13,511 nt of DNA from Actinomycetota bacterium (GCA_013694685.1 JACDBY010000134.1:1-13511), one strand, 5' to 3'; shown: positions 1 through 7,063, counted from the first letter of the stretch. Translations and numbers: made by a program. The notes: generated by a model from the sequence alone, not told the origin.

Positions 1-89
1 GCGCGATACCGGGAGGGCTCGCCTGACCGCGACGAATCGGCGGCGGCACGGCGACGGGCGGCGCTTGGCCGCGCTCGAGCGGAGGCTCG

Positions 90-121
90 TGCGGGTGGGC
101 GTCGACCGACGCCCACCCGCA
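90..121. terminator. Intergenic hairpin, likely terminator of the cupredoxin gene
   Basis: A perfect 14-bp inverted repeat (90-103 against 108-121) has a 4-nt loop. It lies 9 nt beyond the stop codon of the minus-strand cupredoxin gene. There is no T-run on either side, so it is a GC-rich, U-less hairpin like the others in this window. It could act in both directions if a plus-strand gene ends just before the window. Bases 1-89 show no gene I can support. Confidence 0.6.
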
Positions 122-130
122 GGCGCGTCC

Positions 131-484
131 CTACTTGACGGTCAGCGTGCCCTTCATGCCACCGGCCGCGTGACCCGGCAGCGTGCAGAGGTACGGGGCC
201 TTGCCGGCCTTGAGCGTCACCTTGAGCGTGGCCTTCTTGCCCGGCTTCAGTGTCACCGTCTTCTTCCCGGCGATCTTGAAGTCGTGCGAGAGCTTGCCCT
301 TGTTCGTCACGGTGAACGTGACGGCGCCCTTCACGACGGATCTCTTCGACAGCGTGAATCTGAACTCCGCGGGCTTTCCGGCGGTGACGGTCACGCCCGT
401 TGCCTGCGTGGCCCCGAGCGCCGGGAGCGCGAGAACGAGCGACGCCGTTGCAAGCGCTCCCGCCGTTGTGATCATACGTCTCAT
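131..484 (-). CDS. Secreted cupredoxin (plastocyanin/azurin-like type I copper protein)
   Basis: The 117-residue protein is a small extracytoplasmic copper-binding protein. Residues 1-24 form a Sec signal peptide (Arg-rich start, hydrophobic core, ending near PALGA). The mature part is a short beta-sandwich rich in Lys and Thr. The four type I copper ligands are visible in the family order: His67 (LSHDF), then Cys100, His105 and Met110 in a [11 protein letters not shown] motif. That spacing fits a mononuclear blue-copper electron carrier. Its redox partner is not identifiable here. A GAGGAGG Shine-Dalgarno sits only 3 nt before the chosen ATG; Met4 is a possible alternative start. The gene diverges from the PPOX gene at 606 and ends in a hairpin. 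It could instead be a copper-binding or storage protein without electron-transfer function. Confidence 0.88.
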   Translation of the reverse strand: MRRMITTAGALATASLVLALPALGATQATGVTVTAGKPAEFRFTLSKRSVVKGAVTFTVTNKGKLSHDFKIAGKKTVTLKPGKKATLKVTLKAGKAPYLCTLPGHAAGGMKGTLTVK

Positions 485-521
485 GTTCCTCCTCGGAGTC
501 GAAGCGAGTCGAGCAACCCTC

Positions 522-536
522 GTGGTGCATCACCAC
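522..536. promoter_or_regulatory. Palindrome in the divergent cupredoxin/PPOX promoter region
   Basis: GTGGTG-CAT-CACCAC is a perfect 6-bp inverted repeat around a 3-nt centre. It lies in the 121-bp gap between two divergent genes, where an operator for one or both would be expected. The operator role is inferred; I do not recognise the regulator family. Confidence 0.35.
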
Positions 537-593
537 AGCGTTGCTCACGCCACTATGCCTGCGCGGGCGGGGCTCTCCGGCTACGGCTATCCG

Positions 594-599
594 TACGCT
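594..599 (+). promoter_or_regulatory. Putative -10 box for a leaderless PPOX transcript
   Basis: TACGCT fits the actinobacterial TAnnnT -10 pattern and ends 6 nt before the ATG at 606. This would place the transcription start at or very near the start codon. There is no Shine-Dalgarno before this ATG, nor before the upstream in-frame ATG at 555, so the box supports 606 as the start. A -35 element is not clear. Confidence 0.4.
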
Positions 600-605
600 T
601 GGTCG

Positions 606-1283
606 ATGACGCGCCGCGGTCATCCCGCGCCTTCCGCCCGAACCCTGATCCGTCGTGTCCACGAGCGGGCGCGCTACGACCGCGAGGCGATCGACACCGT
701 CCTCGACGCGGCGCTCGTGGCGCACCTCGGGTTCGTCTCCGACGACCAGCCATACGTAATCCCGACGCTCCACGCTCGCATCGGCGACGCCGTCTACGTG
801 CACGGCTCGGCGGCGAGCCGCACGCTGCGGGCGGTCGGCCACGGCATACCCGCGTGCCTGACCGTCACGCTTCTCGACGGGATCGTGCTCGCGCGGTCGG
901 TCTTCGAGCACTCCATGAACTACCGATCCGTCGTCGTTCTGGGCAGCGCAACGCTCGTCGAGGACGCCGACGAGAAGCTCCGCGCGCTCGAGGCGTTCAC
1001 GGAAAAGCTTCTCCCCGGACGCTGGGCCGAGGCACGTCGCCCCACAACGAAGGAGCTGAAGGCCACCTCGGTCCTCCACCTGCCGCTCGACGAGGCATCG
1101 GCCAAGATCCGCGAGGGTGGCCCCGACGACGGCAACACCCCCGACGCCGAGCTCGAGGTCTGGGCGGGCCACCTCCCGCTCGTCGTGCGGGCTCTCTCTC
1201 CGGTTCCCGATCCGGCGCTCCGCTCCGGCATCCCCGTTCCGCCCGGGCTCGAGGCCTATCGACGCGAAGGCCTGGTGCCATGA
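606..1283 (+). CDS. Pyridoxamine 5'-phosphate oxidase family flavoprotein (NimA-like)
   Basis: The 225-residue protein belongs to the FMN-binding split-barrel superfamily, in the branch often annotated as nitroimidazole reductase NimA-like or Pyridox_ox_2. Recognisable stretches are [22 protein letters not shown] (residues 23-44), [14 protein letters not shown] (48-61), YVHGSAASR (64-72) and [11 protein letters not shown] (103-113), which build the barrel and the flavin pocket. A C-terminal extension contains [18 protein letters not shown]. The substrate is unknown; the cofactor could be FMN, heme or F420. No signal peptide is visible, so it should be cytoplasmic. The start at 606 is preferred because of the -10-like box 6 nt upstream; ATG 555 would add 17 residues. 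Its TGA overlaps the ATG of aspartate kinase (ATGA), which implies translational coupling. Confidence 0.85.
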   Translation: MTRRGHPAPSARTLIRRVHERARYDREAIDTVLDAALVAHLGFVSDDQPYVIPTLHARIGDAVYVHGSAASRTLRAVGHGIPACLTVTLLDGIVLARSVFEHSMNYRSVVVLGSATLVEDADEKLRALEAFTEKLLPGRWAEARRPTTKELKATSVLHLPLDEASAKIREGGPDDGNTPDAELEVWAGHLPLVVRALSPVPDPALRSGIPVPPGLEAYRREGLVP

Positions 1284-2521
1284 CGGCGGCGTTCGACACG
1301 GTCGTGATGAAGTTCGGCGGCTCGTCTGTCGCCGACCCCGAGAAGATCCGACTCGTCGCCCGCCGCTTCGTCGAGGCGCGGCGACGGGGCCTGAACGTGG
1401 TGGGCACGGTATCCGCGATGGGGAAGACGACCGACTCGCTGCTGGCCCTCGCGAGCGACGTCTCCCCGAGCCCCAATCCCCGCGAGCTGGACATGCTCCT
1501 CTCGACGGGGGAGCGGATCGCCTGTGCGCTCGTCGCGATGGCGATCGGCGACCTTGGCGAGGAGGCTGTCTCGTACACCGGCTCGCAGGCCGGCATCCTC
1601 ACTGATTCGACGCACACTCGCGCCAAGATCCGCGAGATTCGCGGCGACCGGATCCGCGCGTCGCTCGCCCAGGGGAAGATCGTGCTCGTCGCGGGCTTCC
1701 AGGGGTTCTCGCGCGACACGATGGAGATCACGACGCTCGGTCGCGGCGCGGGGGACCTCACCGCCGTCGCGCTCGCCGCGACCCTCGGGGCCGCATGCGA
1801 GATCCACTCCGACGTCGCCGGTGTCTTCACGGCCGATCCGCGGCTCGTGCCCGGAGCGCGCAAGATCCCGTCGATCTCGTATGACGAGATGCTCGAGATG
1901 GCGTCGTCGGGCGCGAAGGTGCTCGCCCTGCGATCGGTCGAGCTCGCCCGTAACCATGCTGTGCGCATTCACGCGCGCTCGACGTTCACCGACGAGGAGG
2001 GAACCTGGGTGCAGGAGACAGGAATGGAGAAGGCAATCATCTCGGCGGTGACCCACTCGGAGACGGACGTCGTCTTCACGCTGACGGGCATCCCCGACAG
2101 GCCCGGCGTCGCGGCCCGGATCTTCGAGGGCGTCGCGTCCGCGCAGGTGAACGTCGACACGATCATCCAGAACGTCGTCCACGGCCGCGCCGAGATGTCG
2201 TTCTCGGTGCCGGCAGAGGACGCCGGCTCGACCCGCGACGCGATCACAAACCTGCAGGAGGAACTCGGGGCCTTCGACGTCGAGGTCAACCGGGAGCTCG
2301 GCAAGGTCTCCCTGATCGGGGCAGGCATGCGCTCCCATCCGGGCGTAGCGGCGACGATGTTCCGCACGCTCGCCGACCTCGGGATCAACCTCGAGATGAT
2401 CTCGACGTCGCCGATCAAGATCTCCTGCATGATCGACCGCGACCGGATCCCCGAGGCCGTGCGCGCCCTGCATGCCGCCTTCCAGCTCGAGCGCCCACCC
2501 GAAGTCGAGCCGACGATGTGA
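1280..2521 (+). CDS. lysC: Aspartate kinase (aspartokinase)
   Basis: The 413-residue enzyme phosphorylates L-aspartate with ATP, the first step towards lysine, threonine, methionine and diaminopimelate. The N-terminal amino-acid-kinase domain has MKFGGSS (residues 10-16), STGERIA, GFQGF and [19 protein letters not shown]. Two C-terminal ACT domains follow: [15 protein letters not shown] with NVDTIIQNV, then [21 protein letters not shown] with [15 protein letters not shown]. This is the feedback-regulated architecture of actinobacterial enzymes, and the length is normal (about 420). One oddity is that the usual GRGGSD substrate loop reads GRGAGD at residues 154-159, losing the family's Ser. 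The ATG overlaps the stop of the PPOX gene. Unlike in many actinobacteria, asd does not follow. An internal in-frame start for an ACT-only beta subunit is listed separately. Confidence 0.96.
   Translation: MTAAFDTVVMKFGGSSVADPEKIRLVARRFVEARRRGLNVVGTVSAMGKTTDSLLALASDVSPSPNPRELDMLLSTGERIACALVAMAIGDLGEEAVSYTGSQAGILTDSTHTRAKIREIRGDRIRASLAQGKIVLVAGFQGFSRDTMEITTLGRGAGDLTAVALAATLGAACEIHSDVAGVFTADPRLVPGARKIPSISYDEMLEMASSGAKVLALRSVELARNHAVRIHARSTFTDEEGTWVQETGMEKAIISAVTHSETDVVFTLTGIPDRPGVAARIFEGVASAQVNVDTIIQNVVHGRAEMSFSVPAEDAGSTRDAITNLQEELGAFDVEVNRELGKVSLIGAGMRSHPGVAATMFRTLADLGINLEMISTSPIKISCMIDRDRIPEAVRALHAAFQLERPPEVEPTM
2013..2521 (+). CDS. Probable internal start giving an ACT-only beta subunit of aspartate kinase
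   Basis: Within lysC, AGGAG at 2013-2017 lies 6 nt before an in-frame ATG at 2024. The product from that ATG would be 165 residues (249-413 of the full protein), holding both ACT domains and no catalytic domain. Several alpha2beta2 aspartokinases (Corynebacterium glutamicum LysC, Bacillus AKII) make the beta subunit from an internal start at nearly this position. The site and spacing are seen directly; its use is inferred from the family. The range given starts at the ribosome binding site; the reading frame itself begins at 2024. Confidence 0.55.
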
Positions 2522-3369
2522 GCTGGTCGTGCGCGCCGCGAAGCGGCGACCACGGCAGGCAGACACCCGCCGGTGACGAACAAGCGGAGGTGAGCAGTCG
2601 TGCCGTCGAGGCGGTGATCACCGCGGCCGTCGGGCTGGCGGTCGTCTTCGGCGTGCGGTGGGCAGTCGGGCTGGCGTTCGCGCGCTACGAGCGGCGGCTC
2701 GGGCTCCGCGACCCGGCGGAGGCCGCCCGCCGGCGCACGACCTTCAGCTTCCTGCGCCGCGTAATCGTCGCGCTCGTCGCGGTGATCGCCCTCTGGAGTC
2801 TGCTCTCGCTCTTCCCGCAGACCGACCAGATCGTCAATGCAATCCTCGCGTCGAGCGCGCTGATCGCGCTCTTCGTCGGACTCGCCTTCTCCACCCCCCT
2901 CTCGAACCTCGGCTCCGGCATGCTCGTGGCCTTCGCGCAGCCGCTCCGGCTCGGCGACCGGGTCACGGTCGGCGACCACACGGGCTTCGTCGAGGAGCTC
3001 GACCTCCTCTACACGACGCTCGTCACCGACGAGGCGCGGCGCGTGTTCATCCCGAACAGCCAGCTCACAACCACGACGATTGTCAACCGTACGATCCGCG
3101 ACCCCCGCCGGGTCGTCTCCGCCGAGTTCCCCCTCCGGCTCGGCGCGCCCGTCGACGAGGCGCGCGAGACCGTCCTCCGCGCCGTCGCGACGGTCGAGGG
3201 TTTGCGCCACGACGAGGCCCGGGTCCTCGTCGGCGACGTGAAGGACGGTGCGGTGTGGCTCACGACGACGGTCTCGGCACCGCTCGACGCAGACGTGATC
3301 CAGCTCGGCTCCGACCTGCGCGAGGCAGTACTCGACGCGCTCGGCGAGGCGGGCTCGCTGGCTGCTTAG
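2518..3369 (+). CDS. MscS-family small-conductance mechanosensitive channel
   Basis: An inner-membrane channel that would release solutes on osmotic downshock. From the GTG at 2518 it has 283 residues. There are three hydrophobic helices: about residues 31-55, 75-97 and 107-140. The third is the Gly/Ala-rich pore helix ([19 protein letters not shown]). The conserved beta domain follows, with [28 protein letters not shown] and the hallmark VFIPNSQL. The C-terminal alpha/beta domain is short. The start is unresolved. GTG 2518 overlaps the lysC stop as GTGA, giving a 24-residue hydrophilic leader. GTG 2590 and GTG 2614 are alternatives just before the first helix. Wobble positions at 2518-2590 look less GC-rich than in the rest of the gene, which favours a later start. 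The likely operon is PPOX-lysC-mscS. Confidence 0.9.
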   Translation: MSWSCAPRSGDHGRQTPAGDEQAEVSSRAVEAVITAAVGLAVVFGVRWAVGLAFARYERRLGLRDPAEAARRRTTFSFLRRVIVALVAVIALWSLLSLFPQTDQIVNAILASSALIALFVGLAFSTPLSNLGSGMLVAFAQPLRLGDRVTVGDHTGFVEELDLLYTTLVTDEARRVFIPNSQLTTTTIVNRTIRDPRRVVSAEFPLRLGAPVDEARETVLRAVATVEGLRHDEARVLVGDVKDGAVWLTTTVSAPLDADVIQLGSDLREAVLDALGEAGSLAA

Positions 3370-3379
3370 GGTGAGCGAC

Positions 3380-3855
3380 TCACACCCCGTGGGCACCAGG
3401 CAGTCGATCTGACCCGCTCGCCGGTAGTACTCGATCAGCGGTCGGGCCGGATCGTGATCCGCGTGCTCGAAGAGCGCCTCGAGCGCGTCCGCGATCTGCG
3501 AGTAGATCTCCGGCGGCTCGCCGAGCAGGCGAAGCCGCAGATAGCGCCCACTCGGTATCACTGTTTCGGCGAGCCCGAGAGGATTGTCAACGCCTCGGTC
3601 GAGCCGCGCCGTGCTCAGTCGGTAGATCTGCTCCCTGTTGTAGACCAGGCCGTACATGTGACGGCCGCGCAACGAATCGAACGCCTCCTCGAACGCCGGC
3701 CAGGCAGCCTGGATGTCGTCGATCTCGAGCGGCACGTCACGGCTCAGAGCCGGAACATCGTCCCGAGCGACCGGTTCGATCCGACCGAGCGTGTGACTGA
3801 ACCCGGAGCCTGTCACCGCGCGACGATAGAGCGCCCAGGTGGGCCGATTCCCCAT
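3380..3855 (-). CDS. GyrI-like small-molecule-binding protein, with a probable frameshift at the 3' end
   Basis: A roughly 157-residue cytoplasmic protein with the SOUL/GyrI effector-binding fold: TLGRIEPVARDDVPALSRDVPLEIDD near residues 22-47, HMYGLVYN (66-73), and the second half LGLAETVIPSGRYLRLRLLG through IYSQIADALEALFEHADHDPARPLIEYYRRAGQIDCLVP (93-155). Relatives end at about this point. Here, however, the frame has no stop after CLVPTG and stays open antisense through mscS into lysC. Adding one base to the C4 run at 3385-3388 (G4 in the sense direction) would bring the TGA at 3380-3382 into frame after two more codons. I therefore end it there, 10 bp from the mscS stop. It has no DNA-binding domain. 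The ligand is unknown. The start at 3855 has only a weak ribosome binding site. Confidence 0.7.
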
Positions 3856-3892
3856 TGTCCCGGTTGCGACGTGACGCACGGCACGAGGTTCA

Positions 3893-3928
3893 GATCGTGT
3901 GGGCCGGCGCGGGCCGGCCCACACGATC
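3893..3928 (-). terminator. Perfect 16-bp hairpin after the primary sigma gene
   Basis: Positions 3893-3908 and 3913-3928 are exact reverse complements around a 4-nt loop. The arm nearest the gene begins 1 nt after the rpoD stop codon (3930-3932). No U-tract follows, so termination may be of the GC-hairpin type or need Rho, or the hairpin may protect the 3' end. It separates rpoD from the downstream minus-strand GyrI-like gene. Confidence 0.65.
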
Positions 3929-3929
3929 G

Positions 3930-5027
3930 CTAGACGCAATCGCGCAGCGGCTGCGCTTCCGGCAGCGATTCGAGGCGCTTCAGCGTGTTGTTCTCGATCT
4001 GGCGGATGCGCTCGCGCGTCACACCGAACGCCCGCCCGACTTCCTCGAGGGTGCACGGCGCCTCGCCGAGCAGACCGAAGCGGAGCTCGATCACCTTGCG
4101 ATCCCGGTCGGGTAGCGACCCGAGCGCGAGCTCGATGTCCTCGCGCCGCAACGAGAGCGAGGCGGTGTCGAACGGCGACTCCGCCTGGTCGTCCGGCACG
4201 AAGTCGCCCAAAGAGGAGTCCTCCTCCTCACCGATCGGCTTCTCGAGCGACACCGGCATCTGCGCCATCCGCAGGATCTCGCGCACTTCCTCCGTCGACA
4301 TCTCGAGCTCCTCGGCGACCTCCTCGGGCCGCGGCTCGCGGCCGAGCCGCTGCACGAGCTGACGCTCGATGTGTACGACCTTGTTGAGCTTCTCGACCAT
4401 GTGGACGGGGATGCGAATCGTCCGCGCCTTGTCCGCGATCGCCCGGGTCACCGCCTGGCGGATCCACCATGTCGCGTAGGTGGAGAACTTGAAGCCCTTC
4501 CGGTGGTCGAACTTCTCGACGGCGCGGATCAGGCCGAGCGAGCCCTCCTGGATGAGGTCGAGGAACGAGAGACCCCTCCCGAGGTAGCCCTTCGCGATAG
4601 AGACGACGAGTCGTAGGTTTGCCTCGGTCATGTGCCGCTTCGCCGACATGTCGCCGCGCTCGATGCGCTTCGCGAGAGCGACTTCCTGATCGGCCGTCAG
4701 AAGCGGAACCTTGCCGATCTCCCGCAGGTAGAGCCGGAGCGAGTCGAGCGACGGCTCGACGGTGAGATCGAGCTTTGGAGCCGTCGTCTCCTCGGGCGGC
4801 ACGATCGGCTCCTCGTGCGGGAGCGCCTTGTGCTGCTCCCCCTCGTGGAGCTCGATCGAATGATCGATCAGGTACGTCGTGAAGTCCTCGAACTGTTCCT
4901 TCGTGAGCTCGACGTCCTCGAGGGACTTGACGATCTCGTCGTAGGTCAGGAACCCCTTCTCCTGCCCCTGTTCGACGAGCTTGTGGAGCTCCTCGACCTC
5001 CGGAAGGGCGGTTTCGACGGAGAGCAT
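3930..5027 (-). CDS. rpoD: Primary RNA polymerase sigma factor (sigma-70 group 1)
   Basis: The 365-residue protein directs RNA polymerase to housekeeping promoters. A region 1.1-like segment is at residues 9-56 ([20 protein letters not shown]). Region 1.2 is [17 protein letters not shown]. Region 2 runs from [28 protein letters not shown] to [17 protein letters not shown], with the invariant -10-recognition segment. Region 3 starts at [14 protein letters not shown]. Region 4 ends in [28 protein letters not shown], the -35-binding helix-turn-helix. It is short beside typical RpoD/HrdB because region 1.1 is brief and the non-conserved insert is absent. The ATG at 5027 is chosen because AGAGAGG lies 3-4 nt upstream and region 1.1 begins there; the open frame extends 39 codons further. 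A group 2 sigma is possible, but region 1.1 argues for the primary factor. Confidence 0.93.
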   Translation of the reverse strand: MLSVETALPEVEELHKLVEQGQEKGFLTYDEIVKSLEDVELTKEQFEDFTTYLIDHSIELHEGEQHKALPHEEPIVPPEETTAPKLDLTVEPSLDSLRLYLREIGKVPLLTADQEVALAKRIERGDMSAKRHMTEANLRLVVSIAKGYLGRGLSFLDLIQEGSLGLIRAVEKFDHRKGFKFSTYATWWIRQAVTRAIADKARTIRIPVHMVEKLNKVVHIERQLVQRLGREPRPEEVAEELEMSTEEVREILRMAQMPVSLEKPIGEEEDSSLGDFVPDDQAESPFDTASLSLRREDIELALGSLPDRDRKVIELRFGLLGEAPCTLEEVGRAFGVTRERIRQIENNTLKRLESLPEAQPLRDCV

Positions 5028-5124
5028 GAACCTCTCTTTCTCCCTGGCGGTTGACGAAGACTGACCCTGGACACACAGGGAGCCCGGCTTCTGCGGACGC
5101 CAGGCCCCGACCCTCAGGCGGCGC

Positions 5125-5132
5125 ATCGTATA
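5125..5132 (-). promoter_or_regulatory. Candidate -10 element upstream of the primary sigma gene
   Basis: On the minus strand TATACGAT reads like a sigma-70 -10 box in the 165-bp gap before rpoD. It would give a leader of roughly 90 nt containing a small inverted repeat (CCCTG/CAGGG, 5066-5081 area). No convincing -35 hexamer is seen at 17 nt. Confidence 0.3.
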
Positions 5133-5167
5133 CCGGTCCTTCACGAATGGGAAGGGACGGATACTCG

Positions 5168-5179
5168 ATCATCGATGAT
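5168..5179. promoter_or_regulatory. 12-bp perfect palindrome between asparaginase and rpoD
   Basis: ATCATCGATGAT is an AT-rich perfect palindrome in otherwise GC-rich DNA. It lies 13 bp past the asparaginase stop and about 35 bp upstream of the candidate rpoD -10 box. That position would suit an operator. The regulator is unknown. Confidence 0.3.
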
Positions 5180-5192
5180 GGTTCGCCCAACG

Positions 5193-6065
5193 TCACACGA
5201 CGCGGACGACGCCGACGTTCTCGCCGTGGCTCGAGCGGACGACACCGTCCGTCACGGCGCCGGCGTCGATCCCGAGCAACCCGAGGACATGACAGACGGC
5301 CGAGGCGATCGGGCGGAAGGCTCCGTCCTCGATCTTGAGCGCCAGCGCAAGCCCGTCGTCCGACGAGGCGCAGAAGAGCCCCTCTGCCCCACCCTTTGCG
5401 ATCCAGCCGGGGAGGACCTCGATGAGCCGCGCGTCGGCGCTCACCCGCCCGAGCAGAAGCCGCGGGTGCGCCCGCATCGCCCGGATCACGCGATCGCCCC
5501 CCTCGCATTCACGAAGCCGGCCGAACGCGAGCGCGGCGCGCTCGAGCGTGAGCGCGAACGTCGGCACCCCGCAGCCGTCCACACCGATCGGGAGCGACGC
5601 GGGCTCGACCTCGGCGAGCGACGCGACCTCTCGCAGAATGGCCTGTTGACACGGATGACCGAGCCGCCGGTAGCCCTCGCTCGGCCAGCCCTCCGCGCGG
5701 CAGAGCGCGAGGAAGCCGGCGTGCTTGCCGGAGCAGTTGTGCTCGATCGGCGTCGGCTCACCGCCGCACTCGAGCTCCTCTTCGGTCGCCGGCGCGTCGG
5801 CGAGGATCCGGCGGACGACCGCGAGTTGCTCGTCGGTCGCGCGATGGGACGCGCAACAGAGCGCAACCTGCTCGTCGTCGAGGTCGGGCCGCGCCCGCAC
5901 CACGGGGAGCGCCTGGATGGGCTTCGCCGACGAGCGGAGATAGGTCTCGAGCCCGGCGTCGCCGACCGCGAGCTCGACCCGACCGTCACGGAGGACGACG
6001 GCGTGGACCGTGTGCCGCGCTTCCACCACCTCGCCGCGCGAGACCTCGACGACCAACGGCTTCAC
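5193..6065 (-). CDS. L-asparaginase, Rhizobium etli type (class 3, Asnase_II family)
   Basis: A 290-residue cytoplasmic enzyme of the ReAV family, which hydrolyses L-asparagine to aspartate and ammonia. It is unrelated to the E. coli AnsA/AnsB fold and belongs to the serine-beta-lactamase-like fold. Family motifs are intact: the Ser-x-x-Lys pair in RSSAKPIQALP (Ser45, Lys48), the zinc-site Cys and Lys in NCSGKHAGF (Cys111, Lys114), a second Cys in GVDGCGVPTF (Cys165) and the Lys in GWIAKGGAEGLF (Lys224). It is shorter than R. etli ReAV. The start is a GTG with no clear Shine-Dalgarno; a TAGGCT box (6074-6079) 8 nt upstream suggests a nearly leaderless mRNA. It diverges from fpg and lies upstream of rpoD in the same direction. 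No ammonium or asparagine transporter is adjacent. Confidence 0.9.
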   Translation of the reverse strand: MKPLVVEVSRGEVVEARHTVHAVVLRDGRVELAVGDAGLETYLRSSAKPIQALPVVRARPDLDDEQVALCCASHRATDEQLAVVRRILADAPATEEELECGGEPTPIEHNCSGKHAGFLALCRAEGWPSEGYRRLGHPCQQAILREVASLAEVEPASLPIGVDGCGVPTFALTLERAALAFGRLRECEGGDRVIRAMRAHPRLLLGRVSADARLIEVLPGWIAKGGAEGLFCASSDDGLALALKIEDGAFRPIASAVCHVLGLLGIDAGAVTDGVVRSSHGENVGVVRVV

Positions 6066-6073
6066 GGCGGGAG

Positions 6074-6079
6074 AGCCTA
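6074..6079 (-). promoter_or_regulatory. Putative -10 box for asparaginase
   Basis: TAGGCT on the minus strand ends 8 nt before the GTG at 6065, matching the TAnnnT pattern seen before other SD-less starts in the window. A leaderless or nearly leaderless transcript is inferred. Confidence 0.3.
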
Positions 6080-6098
6080 CTTCTCGGCGGTCAGCGCG

Positions 6099-6128
6099 AG
6101 AGCACGTGTCCGACTGAAGTCGGACACA
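6099..6128. repeat. Dispersed 30-nt hairpin element, copy 1
   Basis: This 30-nt sequence is identical to 10852-10881. It contains a perfect 9-bp stem, GTGTCCGAC against GTCGGACAC, around a TGAA loop (6106-6127). It lies in the 101-bp gap between the divergent asparaginase and fpg genes, between their putative -10 boxes. Two exact copies in 13.5 kb suggest a REP-like family repeated in the genome. It could also influence both promoters. Confidence 0.8.
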
Positions 6129-6154
6129 CGGGGCCTTCGTCTGCCACGCGAAAC

Positions 6155-6160
6155 TATCCT
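6155..6160 (+). promoter_or_regulatory. Putative -10 box for leaderless fpg
   Basis: TATCCT ends 6 nt before the fpg ATG at 6167, so transcription would begin at the start codon. No Shine-Dalgarno is present, consistent with a leaderless mRNA. The -35 region would fall within or beside the 30-nt hairpin element. Confidence 0.45.
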
Positions 6161-6166
6161 GGACGC

Positions 6167-6994
6167 ATGCCGGAGTTGCCCGAGGTCGAGGCCTGGGTAC
6201 GGGAGCTCGATCCGCTCGTGGCGCGCGCGCGGATCGAGAGCGCTCGCCCGGGGCACATCGCCACGTTGAAGACCTTCGAGCCGGCGCTCGCCGTCCTCTC
6301 CGGACGCTCGTTCGCGGGCGCCAGCCGCCGTGGCAAGAACCTGCTCTTCCCCACCGACGACGGTGAGCTCGTCCTGCGCGTCCATCTGATGAGCGCCGGG
6401 AGGCTGCGCTACCTCACACCCGGCAAGAAGGGGCCGGCGAAACCGATGTTCACCGTGCGCTTCGACGACGGCGGCGAGCTCTTGCTCACCGAGATGGGAA
6501 AGAAGAAGCGCGCGGGGGTCTGGCTTCTCACGCCGGAGGGGCTCGAGACGGAGCTCGCCCACCTCGGCCCCGACGCACTCGAGCTCGACGCCGACCGGCT
6601 CGGCGAGGTCCTCTCCCGCGACCGGCGGCAGCTCCACTCCCTGCTCCGCGACCAGCGTGCGCTCGCGGGGATCGGCCGCGCGCATGCGAACGAGATCCTC
6701 TGGGAAGCGCAGCTGCCGCCGTTTCGCATCTCGACCGAGCTCTCGGACGACGAGGTCGCGACGCTCGCGCGCGCAACCCACGACGACCTCGCACGGGCGC
6801 TCGAGCTCCGACTCGCCGGGAAGGGCGACAAGGACGTCTATCGCATCCACGGCCGCTTCGGCGAGCCCTGTCCCCGGTGCGGCGAGACCCTCCGACGGGT
6901 GGACTTCGAGGAGCACACGATCACCTACTGCGCCGCCTGCCAGACGGGCGGCCGGATCCTCAAGGACAGGCGGCTCTCTCGGCTCCTGCGCTGA
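6167..6994 (+). CDS. Formamidopyrimidine-DNA glycosylase / AP lyase (Fpg/Nei family)
   Basis: The 275-residue bifunctional base-excision-repair enzyme removes oxidised purines such as 8-oxoguanine and nicks the abasic site. After removal of Met1, Pro2 would be the catalytic Schiff-base nucleophile and Glu3 its partner (MPELPEVE, the Fpg rather than Nei signature). Lys57 in RRGKNLL matches the conserved beta-hairpin Lys. The helix-two-turn-helix is around residues 160-185 (LAGIGRAHANEILWEA). The C-terminal zinc finger has Cys235, Cys238, Cys255 and Cys258 (C-x2-C-x16-C-x2-C), with the GGR that follows supplying the DNA-contacting Arg. The tail beyond the finger is about 17 residues. Actinobacteria often carry several Fpg/Nei paralogues, so the exact substrate range and the mutM name are uncertain. 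Confidence 0.92.
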   Translation: MPELPEVEAWVRELDPLVARARIESARPGHIATLKTFEPALAVLSGRSFAGASRRGKNLLFPTDDGELVLRVHLMSAGRLRYLTPGKKGPAKPMFTVRFDDGGELLLTEMGKKKRAGVWLLTPEGLETELAHLGPDALELDADRLGEVLSRDRRQLHSLLRDQRALAGIGRAHANEILWEAQLPPFRISTELSDDEVATLARATHDDLARALELRLAGKGDKDVYRIHGRFGEPCPRCGETLRRVDFEEHTITYCAACQTGGRILKDRRLSRLLR

Positions 6995-7001
6995 ACGGTC
7001 G

Positions 7002-7019
7002 GACGAGAGTGAGCTCGTC
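7002..7019 (+). terminator. Weak hairpin after fpg
   Basis: GACGAG and CTCGTC form a 6-bp stem with a 6-nt loop 8 nt after the fpg stop codon, in the 76-bp gap before folE2. There is no U-tract; termination is uncertain. Confidence 0.25.
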
Positions 7020-7057
7020 GAGCTGCGTGGGGCGCCGAGAGCCCGCTGGACAACTTG

Positions 7058-7063
7058 TACCTT
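7058..7063 (+). promoter_or_regulatory. Putative -10 box for leaderless folE2
   Basis: TACCTT ends 7 nt before the ATG at 7071, as in the leaderless pattern at PPOX and fpg. A partial AGG lies 3 nt before the ATG, too close to be a good ribosome binding site. No Zur-like palindrome is obvious in the 76-bp gap. Confidence 0.35.

Noticed and set aside
1..89. Tail of an upstream plus-strand gene (frame ending with TGA at 24-26)
   Set aside because: Only seven codons are visible; there is not enough to support a gene.
183..554. Upstream extension of the PPOX protein
   Set aside because: It overlaps the cupredoxin gene on the other strand and has no family similarity.
65..1279. A long N-terminal extension fused in frame to aspartate kinase
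   Set aside because: The extension is arginine-rich shadow translation of the PPOX gene in another frame. The kinase motifs start right after the ATG at 1280.
1256..4056. Long open frames antisense to lysC and mscS
   Set aside because: They come from GC-rich wobble positions opposite real genes, with Arg/Ala/Ser-rich composition and no recognisable domain. Only 3380-3855 of one of them has a real family signature.
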